Positions 55,366 through 64,000 of a stretch of 64,000 nucleotides of DNA are shown here, piece after piece. How positions within the stretch are numbered: position 1 is the stretch's first letter; each line of letters starts with the position of its first letter. The stretch is from Pseudomonas sp. P8_229 (lineage in GTDB: Bacteria; Pseudomonadota; Gammaproteobacteria; Pseudomonadales; Pseudomonadaceae): NCBI RefSeq assembly GCF_034008635.1, contig NZ_CP125378.1:3655501-3719500 (forward strand). Reading direction: 5' to 3'. The position numbers and the translations under genes are program-made. Below the pieces are notes generated by a model. It did not search any database. It was not told where the DNA came from and saw only the letters and a list, made by a program, of their open reading frames with translations.

Positions 55366-55923
55366 ATGGTCGATAGCGCCAAAGAGGCGGCCCACCGCGC
55401 CGCCTCCGATGCCGAACAAATCGCCTGGGTCGACGAGCAGGACAACCTGCTCGGCGCTCTGGTGCGGGCTGATTTGCGTGAGCGCGGGCTGATCGGTCGC
55501 GGCACCTACATCATGTTGTTCAACTCCGCCGGTGAGCTCTGCGTGCACCGACGCACCTTGAGCAAGGCTATCTATCCCGGTTATTGGGACGTGGCGGCGG
55601 GCGGCATGGTGCAGGCTGACGAGACCTACGCCGAGTCGGCTGCCCGTGAGCTGGAAGAGGAGCTGGGCGTGAGCGGGGTGGAACTGACCGCCCACGATCA
55701 TTTCTACTTCGAAGACACTGGCAATCGCCTGTGGTGCTCGGCGTTTTCCGCAGTGTGGGACGGCCCGTTGAAACTGCAGCCGGAAGAAGTGCTGGAAGCG
55801 CGCTTCATTCCAGTTGCGCAGGTGCTGTTGGAGATCGAACAAAAGCCTTACTGCCCGGACTCTTTGGCAGCCTTGAAGCGCTATCTGAAGGCTCAGCAAA
55901 GCGACGTCGCAAAGAACACATGA
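55366..55923 (+). CDS. NUDIX hydrolase
   Basis: A 185-residue hydrolase of nucleoside diphosphate-linked compounds. The Nudix box is intact at about residues 78-100: GGMVQADETYAESAARELEE followed by ELGV. The sequence VDEQDNLLGALVRADLRERG near the start resembles the YfcD subgroup related to isopentenyl-diphosphate isomerase; the substrate is not known. It directly follows the DUF2333 gene. Confidence 0.9.
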   Translation: MVDSAKEAAHRAASDAEQIAWVDEQDNLLGALVRADLRERGLIGRGTYIMLFNSAGELCVHRRTLSKAIYPGYWDVAAGGMVQADETYAESAARELEEELGVSGVELTAHDHFYFEDTGNRLWCSAFSAVWDGPLKLQPEEVLEARFIPVAQVLLEIEQKPYCPDSLAALKRYLKAQQSDVAKNT

Positions 55924-56111
55924 ATTGGCGCCGATTGGCTCTTAGCAATTGCGCTTTTTGCCGTTACACTGCGCGACCTTTTCAAGCTGTGCCGGCCTGC
56001 TTTTGCAGGAGCATCCGGTGCAGTAGCGCTGCCCCTGCCTGAGTGGGGCTTCGCGGTCGATAACCTTGCCCAAGGTTGCGATCAGTCTTTGTCCTCCCAA
56101 GAGGATTGCCG

Positions 56112-56483
56112 GTGGCCAAAAAAGCCGCATCCTTCGCCGCCCTTGGTGGCCTGGTATTTTCCACCGACGCAGGTCGTCATTGCCCGGAATGCAGTCAGCC
56201 GGTGGACGCCTGTATCTGCAAACAAACCGTGATCCCTGCAGGCGACGGCATTGCCCGCGTGCGTCGCGAGAGCAAGGGCCGTGGCGGCAAGACGGTGACC
56301 ACCATCACCGGCGTGCCGCTGGCCGAAGACGCCCTCAAGGAGCTGGCGACAACGTTGAAGAAACGTTGCGGCACCGGTGGGGCGTTGAAGGACGGGATCA
56401 TCGAAATCCAGGGCGATCATGTCGAGCTACTCTTGGCAGAGCTGATCAAGCACGGTTTCAAGGCGAAGAAGTCCGGCGGCTAG
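56112..56483 (+). CDS. Translation initiation factor Sui1 (YciH-like)
   Basis: A 123-residue homologue of eukaryotic eIF1. It has a CxxC-x6-C type cluster near the start (CPECSQPVDACIC-like: HCPECSQPVDACICK) and the SUI1 domain with RVRRESKGRGGKTVTTITGV and KELATTLKKRCGTGGALKDG. The GTG at 56112 is preceded by AAGAGGA and is the family start; the open frame begins upstream at 56076. The same gene lies upstream of speA in PAO1. Confidence 0.92.
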   Translation: MAKKAASFAALGGLVFSTDAGRHCPECSQPVDACICKQTVIPAGDGIARVRRESKGRGGKTVTTITGVPLAEDALKELATTLKKRCGTGGALKDGIIEIQGDHVELLLAELIKHGFKAKKSGG

Positions 56484-56487
56484 CAGC

Positions 56488-56564
56488 CTCTGTGAAAACC
56501 ACCTGCGGCTTGATCCGGTGTTGAAATGCTCAGCGCCGGCGTCGTCTCCATGGTTTTCACAGAG
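56488..56564. repeat. 77-base element with 14-base inverted ends
   Basis: CTCTGTGAAAACCA at 56488-56501 recurs inverted as TGGTTTTCACAGAG at 56551-56564. The loop of 49 bases and perfect ends suggest a tiny non-autonomous element or a long hairpin. It begins five bases after the sui1 stop and may serve as its transcript end. No clear target duplication is visible. Confidence 0.55.
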
Positions 56565-56700
56565 CCTGTTCATACCGGTTTCTAAACTACACGCTGTCAG
56601 CGCGGTCTACCGCGGCGCTGACGAACCGTCATTTTCATTCTTTAGACTGCGCCGGCCTGAGATCAGGCGACGCACTATGACTTCTTTATAGGGGACTTCG

Positions 56701-58614
56701 ATGTCCGTACGACGCACACGCAAAGACGATGGCAGCCAATGGACAGTTGCGGACAGCCGCAGTGTTTACGGGATTCGCCATTGGGGGGCCGGGTATTTCG
56801 CGATCAATGACGCCGGTCGCGTCGAAGTTCGTCCGAACGGCCCGAGCAGCTCGCCTATCGACCTGTTCGAACAAGTCGACCAACTGCGCAAGAGCGGCTT
56901 GTCCTTGCCGTTGCTGGTGCGTTTCCCCGACATCCTGCAAGACCGCGTTCGTCAGCTGACCGGTGCTTTCGACTCGAACATCGAGCGCCTGGAATACCAG
57001 AGCAAGTACACCGCGCTGTACCCGATCAAGGTCAACCAGCAAGAAGCGGTGATCGAGAACATCATCGCCACCCAGAACGTTTCCATCGGTCTGGAAGCCG
57101 GCTCCAAGCCTGAACTGCTGGCGGTGCTGGCACTGGCGCCGAAGGGCGGCACCATCGTCTGCAACGGTTACAAGGACCGCGAGTTCATCCGTCTGGCGCT
57201 GATGGGCCAGAAGCTCGGCCACAACGTGTTCATCGTGATCGAGAAAGAATCCGAAGTCGGTCTGGTGATCGAAGAGGCCGCCTCGCTCAAGGTCAAGCCA
57301 CAGGTCGGCCTGCGCGTGCGCCTGTCGTCGCTGGCTTCGTCGAAGTGGGCGGACACCGGTGGCGAGAAGTCCAAGTTCGGTCTGTCGGCGGCGCAACTGC
57401 TGTCGGTGGTCGAGCGCTTCCGCGCGGCCGGTCTGGATCAGGGCATTCGCCTGCTGCACTTCCACATGGGTTCGCAGATCGCCAACCTCGCTGACTACCA
57501 GCACGGCTTCAAGGAAGCGATCCGTTACTACGGTGAGCTGCGCAACCTTGGCCTGCCGGTCGATCACATCGACGTCGGCGGCGGTCTGGGTGTCGACTAC
57601 GACGGTACTCACTCGCGCAACGCCAGTTCGATCAACTACGACATGGACGACTATGCCGGTGTCGTGGTCGGGATGCTCAAGGAGTTCTGCGACGCGCAGA
57701 GCCTGCCGCACCCGCACATTTTCTCCGAAAGCGGCCGTTCGCTGACCGCGCACCACGCGATGCTGGTAGTGCAGGTGACCGACGTCGAGAAGCACAACGA
57801 CGAAATCCCGCAGATCGAAAACAAGGAAGCGCTGCCGGAAACCGTGCAGTGGCTGGTTGACCTGCTCGGCCCGACCGACATCGAAATGGTCACCGAGACC
57901 TACTGGCGCGCCACCCACTATATGAGCGACGTGGCTTCGCAGTACGCCGATGGCAAGCTGACCCTGGCCGAAAAAGCCCTGGCCGAGCAGTGCTACTTCG
58001 CCGTGTGCCGTCGCCTGCACAACTCGCTGAAGGCGCGTCAGCGTTCGCACCGTCAGGTGCTCGACGAACTCAACGACAAGCTGGCCGACAAGTACATCTG
58101 CAACTTCTCGGTATTCCAGAGCCTGCCGGACACCTGGGCGATCGACCAGGTACTGCCGATCATCCCGCTGCATCGTCTGGATGAAGAGCCGCTGCGCCGG
58201 GCGGTGCTGCAAGACCTGACCTGTGACTCTGACGGCAAGATCAACCAGTACGTCGACGAGCAGAGCATCGAGACCAGCCTGCCGGTACACGGTCTGAACG
58301 AGGGTGAAGACTACCTGCTGGGTGTGTTCCTGGTCGGCGCCTATCAGGAAATCCTCGGCGACATGCACAACCTGTTTGGTGACACCGACTCGGTGAACAT
58401 CTACCAGAACGCCGATGGCAGCGTGTACCACGCCGGTATCGAAACCCACGACACCATCGAAGACATGCTGCGTTACGTGCACTTGTCGCCGGAAGAACTG
58501 ATGACCCACTACCGCGACAAGTGCGCCAGTGCCCGCATCAGTGCCAGCGAGCGCACGCAGTTCCTCGATGCCTTGCGTCTGGGCCTGACCCGCTCCTCCT
58601 ACCTGTCTTCCTGA
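56701..58614 (+). CDS. speA: Biosynthetic arginine decarboxylase
   Basis: PLP enzyme turning arginine into agmatine for polyamine synthesis. The 637-residue protein has [40 protein letters not shown] with the PLP Lys, [35 protein letters not shown] and [20 protein letters not shown]. The length is that of the SpeA family. GGGG lies upstream of the ATG. The start of this gene marks the right end of the conserved core segment. Confidence 0.97.
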   Translation: MSVRRTRKDDGSQWTVADSRSVYGIRHWGAGYFAINDAGRVEVRPNGPSSSPIDLFEQVDQLRKSGLSLPLLVRFPDILQDRVRQLTGAFDSNIERLEYQSKYTALYPIKVNQQEAVIENIIATQNVSIGLEAGSKPELLAVLALAPKGGTIVCNGYKDREFIRLALMGQKLGHNVFIVIEKESEVGLVIEEAASLKVKPQVGLRVRLSSLASSKWADTGGEKSKFGLSAAQLLSVVERFRAAGLDQGIRLLHFHMGSQIANLADYQHGFKEAIRYYGELRNLGLPVDHIDVGGGLGVDYDGTHSRNASSINYDMDDYAGVVVGMLKEFCDAQSLPHPHIFSESGRSLTAHHAMLVVQVTDVEKHNDEIPQIENKEALPETVQWLVDLLGPTDIEMVTETYWRATHYMSDVASQYADGKLTLAEKALAEQCYFAVCRRLHNSLKARQRSHRQVLDELNDKLADKYICNFSVFQSLPDTWAIDQVLPIIPLHRLDEEPLRRAVLQDLTCDSDGKINQYVDEQSIETSLPVHGLNEGEDYLLGVFLVGAYQEILGDMHNLFGDTDSVNIYQNADGSVYHAGIETHDTIEDMLRYVHLSPEELMTHYRDKCASARISASERTQFLDALRLGLTRSSYLSS

Positions 58615-58846
58615 GAACAGGTGCGCTCCCGCCGGGTTGTCTGAAGTTTTTCCGCAAACTGCGGAAAACTCGGATAACCCGGTGGGACATCTCCCAAAAT
58701 CCTCGCGAAATGTTTGGCTAACTGCATCAGGAAAGTCATCCGGTCTGCTTTTCGCGTAGGTCATTTCCTAAGTTGTACTTCAGCTCTCTACTCGGCCATG
58801 GCTCTCGGCGAGAATCCCCGGCCGCCCCTCCTGTAGAGATCCGCCC

Positions 58847-60187
58847 ATGTTCGATTCAGTCAACGAGCCGTCGTTTCGTCTCGATGTAGCGGGGCTTTCC
58901 GACCCCTTCGAGGTGCTGGCCTTTACCGGAAGTGAGGGCATCAGCGAACCCTTCGCCTTTGACATCGACCTGTTGGTCGATGACCCGCACCTTGACCTTG
59001 CCAGCCTGTTGTACCGCTCGGCCTTCCTGCAGTTCGGTCCCTTGAACAATGGTCTGAACGGCCAGTTGCAGGGTGTCGTCCAGCATGAACACGGCGAGGG
59101 TTCCCGGCTGTGTCGGGTGACGCTGGGGCCGAAGCTCAGTTGTCTGGAGTTACGCTTCAGTCAGCGGATTTTCAGCAGCCAGAGCGTGCCGCAGATCCTT
59201 GCGCAGGTGCTCAAGGAACACGGAATTATCGGTGTGCAACGACGCTTCGATCTGCACCGCGAATACCCGGTACGGACCTTTTGCACCCAGTACCGCGAGT
59301 CGGATCTGCAATTCGTGCAGCGGCTGTGCGCGCAGGCGCGAATCCACTACTACTTCGAGCACAGGCCTGACGCACACTGTCTGGTTTTCGCCGATGATCC
59401 GGCGCGTCTGCCCGTGGCTGACGTGGCGTCTGTGGACAATGGCGCCAAGCCGGCGGTGCGTCGCTGGCAGGTACAAGTGGAGGCACAGGATGTGCCCGAG
59501 CGTGCTGCCGGAACCCGCATGGCCGAAGGCCGCAGCGACCTGCCGACCTTGCGCAGCGCGCAGTGGCTGGCGCTGGCCGGCCACCCGTTTGCCGAGTGCA
59601 ACCGCCGCTGGTTGCTGAGCCGGATCGAGCATCGCGGTGATCCTGCCAGCGATCCGTCTTACAGCAATCGGCTGTTCGCCGCAGCCGAGGCGCCACTCCC
59701 CACATCCGTGAGCATTTGCGCGAGGCCGCGCATGTACAGCCTGCAACGGGCCTGGGTGGTGACGGTCGACGAGCCACAACCCGATCAACTGCGGCCGGTG
59801 GCCGTGCAGTTTGACTGGCTTTATCAGGGGGAGGGCGCTGCTGCCAGCCACTGTTGGCTACCCCTCGCTCCGGCATTGAGCGATACGTCGCTGGCGTCGC
59901 TGCGCGAAGGTGTCGAAGTGGTGGTGAGCTTTCTGGAGGGCGATCCGGATCGGCCGGTGATCAGTGGTTTCCTGCAGGAATCGGCAGTGCTCGAAGGCGA
60001 ACATGAGTCTTCGCCTCCCGTGCTGCCGGACGATTTGCCCAGCGCAGGCCTGACACAATGGCTCGAGTCTGGCGAACCCATGCTGCTGTTGTGTCTGATC
60101 CCCGGTGGTGGCAGTTACAACCACTGCGCGGCGTCAATCTGTAGTTGCCGGCTGCTCGCGTCGCTGGATCAGGGCGGCGCCACTTGA
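58847..60187 (+). CDS. Short VgrG-type spike protein (orphan T6SS tip)
   Basis: A 446-residue protein of the VgrG/Pvc8 family. The gp27-like part is clear (FEVLAFTGSEGISEPFAFDI, residues 20-40; HGEGSRLCRVTLGPKLSCLE; RTFCTQYRESDLQFVQRLCA, residues 142-161; IHYYFEH), followed by the gp5-like OB part (ASLREGVEVVVSFLEGDPDR, VISGFLQ). It stops soon after that, where most VgrG proteins continue with a beta-helix needle, so it is some 150-250 residues shorter than usual. No tube, sheath or baseplate genes are in the window. The end overlaps the DUF4123 gene by four bases. Confidence 0.86.
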   Translation: MFDSVNEPSFRLDVAGLSDPFEVLAFTGSEGISEPFAFDIDLLVDDPHLDLASLLYRSAFLQFGPLNNGLNGQLQGVVQHEHGEGSRLCRVTLGPKLSCLELRFSQRIFSSQSVPQILAQVLKEHGIIGVQRRFDLHREYPVRTFCTQYRESDLQFVQRLCAQARIHYYFEHRPDAHCLVFADDPARLPVADVASVDNGAKPAVRRWQVQVEAQDVPERAAGTRMAEGRSDLPTLRSAQWLALAGHPFAECNRRWLLSRIEHRGDPASDPSYSNRLFAAAEAPLPTSVSICARPRMYSLQRAWVVTVDEPQPDQLRPVAVQFDWLYQGEGAAASHCWLPLAPALSDTSLASLREGVEVVVSFLEGDPDRPVISGFLQESAVLEGEHESSPPVLPDDLPSAGLTQWLESGEPMLLLCLIPGGGSYNHCAASICSCRLLASLDQGGAT

Positions 60188-60978
60188 GCGGCGTCGGGTT
60201 TGCCCAGCAGGTGAATTGGCTGTTGCTCGACGGCGCCGATGCCCGGCAGGCGCTGACGACACTGGGTCAGGGGTTCGCCGGGGTGCGTTGCTCGCGGTTG
60301 TTCGATGGCACCGAATTTCAAGCGGTGAGTGAGCACGGGCCGCTGCTGGTCGATCTGGACGGTTGTCCGGCATTGGCCGCGCTGTGTCACCGGGATCCGC
60401 AGACCTGGCGCGGTCTGCTGTTGGCCAGTGAGGCCTCTGAGCAGAGCCTGCTGAGTCATCTGCGGCGAATGCTGACGGTTTCCTTCGAGCCCAACCACCG
60501 TGCCTTGCTCGGGTACTACAACCGCCAGACGGCCAGTTACTTCTTCGATGCCTGTGACGCCAGTGACTTGAGCCGCTGGCTCGGGCCGATCGACCTGTTG
60601 CGCTGGTTCGGCGGCACCTGGGCCGACTTTGCCATCGGCAGTCAGGGCTGGCAGCAACTGCGTAATCCGCAGTGGGCGGTGGAGCCGCTGGGAATCGATG
60701 AAAGTCTCACCCGTCGTCAGCGTGAGCGCTTGCAAAGCTGTCTGCTGGAACAGCACATCTGGCGCTGGTGCCAATCGGCGGCAAGCAACTACCCGACGAT
60801 GGCTTCCCACGTTCAGCAGGGGCTGGCGCTGGGGTTTCGCGAAAGGACGCTGCTCGACGACTGGCTGTGGCTACGCTTGCAGCATCCGCGCGGACCATTA
60901 CTGCCCGTGCCGGACGGATTGAGTGCGCCAGCGCGACTCGAACAATTGCGCCAACTCTGGCAACGCGATCAACCCTGA
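60184..60978 (+). CDS. DUF4123 adaptor/chaperone of T6SS effectors
   Basis: A 264-residue protein of the DUF4123 family, which load effectors onto VgrG. NWLLLDGADARQALTTLGQG at the start, SQGWQQLRNPQWAVEPLG, and LSHLRRMLTVSFEPNHRALL followed by LGYYNRQTASYFFDACD in the middle are family marks. The start is proposed as the TTG at 60184, inside the vgrG stop (TTGA); a frame open from 60145 is possible. The expected effector gene does not follow: the next gene, on the other strand, is a MATE exporter whose end overlaps by ten bases. Confidence 0.8.
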   Translation: MSGVGFAQQVNWLLLDGADARQALTTLGQGFAGVRCSRLFDGTEFQAVSEHGPLLVDLDGCPALAALCHRDPQTWRGLLLASEASEQSLLSHLRRMLTVSFEPNHRALLGYYNRQTASYFFDACDASDLSRWLGPIDLLRWFGGTWADFAIGSQGWQQLRNPQWAVEPLGIDESLTRRQRERLQSCLLEQHIWRWCQSAASNYPTMASHVQQGLALGFRERTLLDDWLWLRLQHPRGPLLPVPDGLSAPARLEQLRQLWQRDQP

Positions 60979-62324
60979 GAATGGTTACCGCTGAACCAGC
61001 CATCTTTACGCCGCAGCCACAGGGCCAGTGCGCCGAGGGTCAGGCTGCGTAATACCATGAACAACAGGAAAGTTATCCACAAGCCGTGATTGCCCAGCCC
61101 CTGCAATGCCCAGGCGAACGGCAACAGCAGCGCGACGGTCAGTAGCATGCCGTTGCGCATTTCCCGGGCGCGGGTGGCGCCGATGAACAGGCCGTCGAGC
61201 AAGTAACTCCAGACGGCAATCAACGGCAGCACGGCCAGATACGGCAGATAGACGAACGCGGTGTCGCGCACGCTCTGGATATCGGTCTGCATTTCGATGA
61301 ACAAATGCCCGGCCAGCAGAAACAACGCGGCAAAACCGAGGCTGGCCAGCAATGACCAGCCCCCGGCCACCACCAATGAGCGACGCAGGGCCAGGCGATC
61401 ACGGGCGCCAATGGCGTGTCCGCATAAGGCTTCGACCGCATGCGCCAGCCCGTCCAGTGCATGGGCGGTCAACAGCAGGCCGTTGAGCAGCAGGGCATTG
61501 GCCGCCACCGTGGCATCGCCGAGCCGCGCGCCTTGCACGGTGATCAGGAAAAACACCGATTGCAGCGCCAGGCTGCGGATGAAAATGTCGCGATTGACCG
61601 CCAGCAGCGGGCGCCAGCTCTGCCACACCTTCAACGCCGCCCAGGCGATGTGCCCGGGATAGGCGCGCAATGCGCCGCGGGTCAGCCACAGGCCGAGCAG
61701 GGCGCCGCTCCACTCGGCAATCACCGAAGCCCGGGCCGAACCGACCACGCCCCACTCAAGACCAATGACGAACCACAGGTTGAGGGCGATGTTGATCAGG
61801 TTGGTGCTCAGCAGAATCGCCAGCGGTGCCCGGGCGTTCTGGGTGCCGAGAAACCAGCCGACCAGGGCATAACTGGCCAGCGCTGCCGGCAGTCCGAATA
61901 ACCGGGTGTGGAAGAAGTCGCGGGTCAGTTGATCGAGTTCCGCCGAGGGCTGCATGAAATGCAGGGCCACGCCGCTCAACGGCACGCCCAATGCTCCGAG
62001 CACGATCGCCAGCCCCAGCGCCAGCAGCAAGCCCTGCAACAGAATCTGGCGCAACGCCGCGCCATCGCTGCGCCCGGCGGCTTGGGCGGCAAACCCGGTG
62101 GTGCCCATGCGCAGAAAGCCCATGGCCCAGGCGAGAAAGGTGTAGAGACTGGCGCCGACTGCCACGGCGCCCAACTGATGGGCGTGGGGCAGGTGGCCGA
62201 TGACGGTGCTGTCGACCAGCGCCACCAGCGGCACGGAAATATTCGAAAGTATCATCGGCGCGGCGAGCGCCCAGACCTTGCGGTGAGTCGGGCGGTCGCG
62301 CCAGTCGGCAATCAGGTTGGACAT
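60969..62324 (-). CDS. MATE family multidrug/sodium exporter, DinF-like
   Basis: A 451-residue membrane protein with about twelve hydrophobic segments. KVWALAAPMILSNISVPLVA at the start, LVDSTVIGHLPHAHQLGAVA, FLRMGTTGFAAQAAGR and GALAAYALVGWFLG-like ASYALVGWFLGTQNARAPLA mark the DinF branch of the MATE family. It exports cationic compounds in exchange for Na+ or H+. It is convergent with the DUF4123 gene. Confidence 0.92.
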   Translation of the reverse strand: MSNLIADWRDRPTHRKVWALAAPMILSNISVPLVALVDSTVIGHLPHAHQLGAVAVGASLYTFLAWAMGFLRMGTTGFAAQAAGRSDGAALRQILLQGLLLALGLAIVLGALGVPLSGVALHFMQPSAELDQLTRDFFHTRLFGLPAALASYALVGWFLGTQNARAPLAILLSTNLINIALNLWFVIGLEWGVVGSARASVIAEWSGALLGLWLTRGALRAYPGHIAWAALKVWQSWRPLLAVNRDIFIRSLALQSVFFLITVQGARLGDATVAANALLLNGLLLTAHALDGLAHAVEALCGHAIGARDRLALRRSLVVAGGWSLLASLGFAALFLLAGHLFIEMQTDIQSVRDTAFVYLPYLAVLPLIAVWSYLLDGLFIGATRAREMRNGMLLTVALLLPFAWALQGLGNHGLWITFLLFMVLRSLTLGALALWLRRKDGWFSGNHSQG

Positions 62325-62383
62325 GCGGGCTCCTTGGGGGAGCGGGGATTGTAGCGATTCATCTGGTTCGCAGTGCGATCCAT

Positions 62384-62472
62384 TGTGGCAGCGAGCCTGC
62401 TCGCGAAAGCGTCAGGTCTGTCAAAGCTGTGCTGAATGACACACCGCCTTCGCGAGCAGGCTCGCTCCCACC
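62384..62472. repeat. REP pair (REPIN), GCCTGCTCGCGA class
   Basis: TGTGGCAGCGAGCCTGCTCG from 62384 and its inverse ending at 62472, with one mismatch in the outer arm. It lies between the MATE gene and the small membrane protein gene. Confidence 0.85.
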
Positions 62473-62486
62473 GGGAGGCATCGGTG

Positions 62487-62780
62487 TCAGTGGATGATCC
62501 AACTCAGCAACCACAACCCCAGCAGCAACCAGATGATCCCGGCGATGATCGACGCATTCATGAACGCGCGGATCGCCGACCACAACAGCATCAAGCCGAC
62601 GATCAGCGCGAGGATGCTGATGATCGAGGTGTCCATGCCCAGCGTCTTGGCCAGGCCATCGACGAAGTTGCCACCGGCGTTGCCCAGAATGTTGAACAGG
62701 CCGCTGAGCCCATCGACGATGAAGCGGATGATCGAGCCGAGTGCCTGGCCGAGCCATTCGAAAAAGCTTTCTACCTGCAT
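62487..62780 (-). CDS. Small membrane protein of unknown function
   Basis: A 97-residue protein beginning MQVESFFEWLGQALGSIIRF, a likely amphipathic helix, followed by two membrane segments near residues 50-70 (SIISILALIVGLMLLWSA) and 75-95 (IIAGIIWLLLGLWLLSWI). The ATG at 62780 is chosen; the frame is open upstream to 62843 without a better start. It is not recognisable as a holin of a known class and stands alone between two REP pairs. Confidence 0.65.
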   Translation of the reverse strand: MQVESFFEWLGQALGSIIRFIVDGLSGLFNILGNAGGNFVDGLAKTLGMDTSIISILALIVGLMLLWSAIRAFMNASIIAGIIWLLLGLWLLSWIIH

Positions 62781-62868
62781 GTGTGCATCCTGATGAAAGA
62801 GCTGAGCCTTGGGCCACAACGCAGGTGGCCGAGTTCCCTGCAACTATAGAGGGTTTGCACCGAGCTTG

Positions 62869-62958
62869 TGTGGGAGCGGGCTTGCTCGCGAAGACGGTGT
62901 GTCATTCAACTCATCAGTTACTTGACCCACCGCATTCGCGAGCAAGCCCGCTCCCACC
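62869..62958. repeat. REP pair (REPIN), GCTTGCTCGCGA class
   Basis: TGTGGGAGCGGGCTTGCTCG from 62869 and its inverse ending at 62958. It occupies the promoter side of the MazG-like gene. Confidence 0.88.
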
Positions 62959-63026
62959 AAAAGCACAGCGTGCCCCTTGCCTTCGCTTGGCATCCCCCCG
63001 AAGCTATACGCCTTCAGGAGAGCCCG

Positions 63027-63329
63027 ATGAACCTTGTTGAACTGACCGAACGCCTGCACGCCATTCGCGACCGCAATGACTGGCGCCAATTCCACAGCCC
63101 GAAAAACCTGGCCATGGCCGCCAGCGTCGAGATGTCCGAGCTGGTGGAGATTTTCCAGTGGCTGACTGAAGACCAGTCGCGCCAGTTGCCGGCGGACAAA
63201 CTGGCGCATGCCGGGCAGGAAGTCGGCGACATCGTGCTGTACCTGTTGCTGCTGTGCAGCGAGTTGGGGCTGGACATGAATGAAGTGGTGCGCAGCAAGC
63301 TCGCCGACAGCGAACGGCGGTTCAGCTGA
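63027..63329 (+). CDS. MazG-like nucleotide pyrophosphohydrolase
   Basis: A 100-residue all-alpha NTP pyrophosphohydrolase domain of the small MazG-like type. The metal-binding acidic residues are in EMSELVEIFQW (about 35-45) and EVGDIVLYLLLLCSELG (about 65-81), the ExxE and ExxD pattern. The ATG at 63027 follows CAGGAG. The stop shares a base with the start of the next gene (TGATG), so the two are probably translated together. Confidence 0.9.
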   Translation: MNLVELTERLHAIRDRNDWRQFHSPKNLAMAASVEMSELVEIFQWLTEDQSRQLPADKLAHAGQEVGDIVLYLLLLCSELGLDMNEVVRSKLADSERRFS

Positions 63330-64000
63330 TGAGCGACCGGCATTTCGATCAGTTGGCGACCCGTTTCGCCGAAAAAATCTACGGTGGTGCCAAAGGTGCG
63401 ATTCGCCTTGCGGTGCTCCAGGCCGACCTTGCCGAAGCTTTGCCGGACCGGCCGCTGCGGGTGCTGGATATCGGCGGCGGCCTGGGCCACATGTCGCTGT
63501 GGCTGGCCGAACGTGGGCACGAAGTGACCTTTACCGAACCGGCCGAGCCGATGCTTGAAGGCGCCCGCCAGCGCTTTGCCGAAGCCGGGCAAACCGCGAC
63601 GTTCATTCAGGCGCCGTGGCAGGAACTGCTCGGTCAGCTCACTGAGCCGTACGATCTGGTGATCTGCCATGCGGTGCTCGAATGGCTGGCCGAACCCCAC
63701 GCGATCCTGCCGGTGCTGCATCAATTGACCAAGCCCGGCGGCTGGCTGTCGCTGGCGTTCTACAACCGTGATGCGCTGATTTATCGCAACCTGCTCAAGG
63801 GCCATTTCAAGAAGATGCGCAAGAACGTCATGGCCGGCGAAAAGCAGAGCCTGACCCCGCAGCAGCCGCTTGATCCACGGGAATTGGCGACGCAACTCGA
63901 AGGCTTGTGGCAGGTCGAAACCCAGAGCGGCGTGCGGGTTTTCCACGACTACATGCCGGTGGAGTTCCAGGCCCGCGTCGAACTGGCGGACTTGCTGGAA
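63329..64000 (+). CDS. cmoM: tRNA 5-carboxymethoxyuridine methyltransferase CmoM-like (3' end outside the window)
   Basis: SAM methyltransferase of the SmtA/CmoM group, which esterifies 5-carboxymethoxyuridine at the tRNA wobble position. The 224 codons present begin MSDRHFDQLATRFAEKIYGG and contain VLDIGGGLGHMSLWLAERGH (SAM motif I), ICHAVLEWLAEP, GGWLSLAFYNRDALIYRNLL and VRVFHDYMP, as in E. coli CmoM. The frame is open to the right edge. Confidence 0.88.
   Translation, partial: MSDRHFDQLATRFAEKIYGGAKGAIRLAVLQADLAEALPDRPLRVLDIGGGLGHMSLWLAERGHEVTFTEPAEPMLEGARQRFAEAGQTATFIQAPWQELLGQLTEPYDLVICHAVLEWLAEPHAILPVLHQLTKPGGWLSLAFYNRDALIYRNLLKGHFKKMRKNVMAGEKQSLTPQQPLDPRELATQLEGLWQVETQSGVRVFHDYMPVEFQARVELADLLE

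Noticed and set aside
56686..58764. Open frame of 692 codons on the minus strand
   Set aside because: It is antisense to speA, which is unmistakable, and its translation resembles no protein.
62487..62780. Holin for toxin release
   Set aside because: The small protein has two membrane segments but lies 25 kb away from the toxins among unrelated genes and has no holin signature.
1..64000. tRNA, rRNA genes, CRISPR arrays, insertion sequences, prophage
   Set aside because: None recognised on either strand; the repeats found are inverted REP-type pairs, not spaced direct repeats.

Overview
The window looks like the chromosome of a Pseudomonas of the P. fluorescens group. The right-hand half keeps the gene order that I recall from P. 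aeruginosa PAO1 around PA4840-PA4856: retS, purD, purH, fis, dusB, DUF3426, prmA, accC, accB, aroQ, a chemotaxis transducer, gcbA, DUF2333, NUDIX, sui1, speA. The left edge begins inside urtA (the urt genes are PA4858 onward there). The roughly 37 kb between urtA and retS therefore reads as accessory DNA placed in a conserved core junction. Intergenic regions carry the inverted REP pairs typical of this group.

Layout. (1) 1-521: urtA, incomplete, with a sigma-54-type promoter. (2) 0.8-5.9 kb: a metallophore or siderophore uptake set (FecCD-type permease, periplasmic binding protein, ATPase, TonB-dependent receptor). (3) 6.0-11.2 kb: a PepSY membrane protein and a copper-uptake set (OprC-like receptor, two DUF2946 proteins, PCu(A)C chaperone), rich in Met and His. 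(4) 11.3-11.9 kb: a HigBA-like toxin-antitoxin pair. (5) 12.1-20.5 kb: the corrin-ring genes cobK-cbiD-cobL on the minus strand and, divergently, cobG-cobH-cobI-cobJ (cobJ fused to a CbiG-like part). An unrelated small gene sits between the two arms. (6) 20.9-37.7 kb: the most striking region, two giant tandem toxin genes (2358 and 2332 residues), a marC gene on the other strand, and two small genes of unknown function. (7) 37.7-58.6 kb: the conserved core from retS to speA. (8) 58.8-61 kb: a short VgrG and a DUF4123 adaptor with no effector gene. (9) 61-64 kb: MATE exporter, a small membrane protein, MazG-like pyrophosphohydrolase and a CmoM-type tRNA methyltransferase cut by the window edge.

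The two giant proteins combine an N-terminal GT44 glycosyltransferase like that of large clostridial toxins (DXD motif), a YopT/C58-type cysteine protease (Cys-His-Asp all visible) and the TcdA/TcdB translocation region. That combination is the one known from lymphostatin (LifA/Efa1) of attaching-effacing E. coli, but here it is shorter, duplicated in tandem, and ends in four regularly spaced modules that I do not recognise. Three small proteins (15359-15997, 36100-36903, 36984-37688) share a common pattern and flank the toxin pair; I propose they form one family tied to the toxins. No dedicated secretion, lysis or immunity gene is evident.

All functions are read from sequence patterns and memory of the families; no database search was run. 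Where I chose an internal start codon the reason is given.
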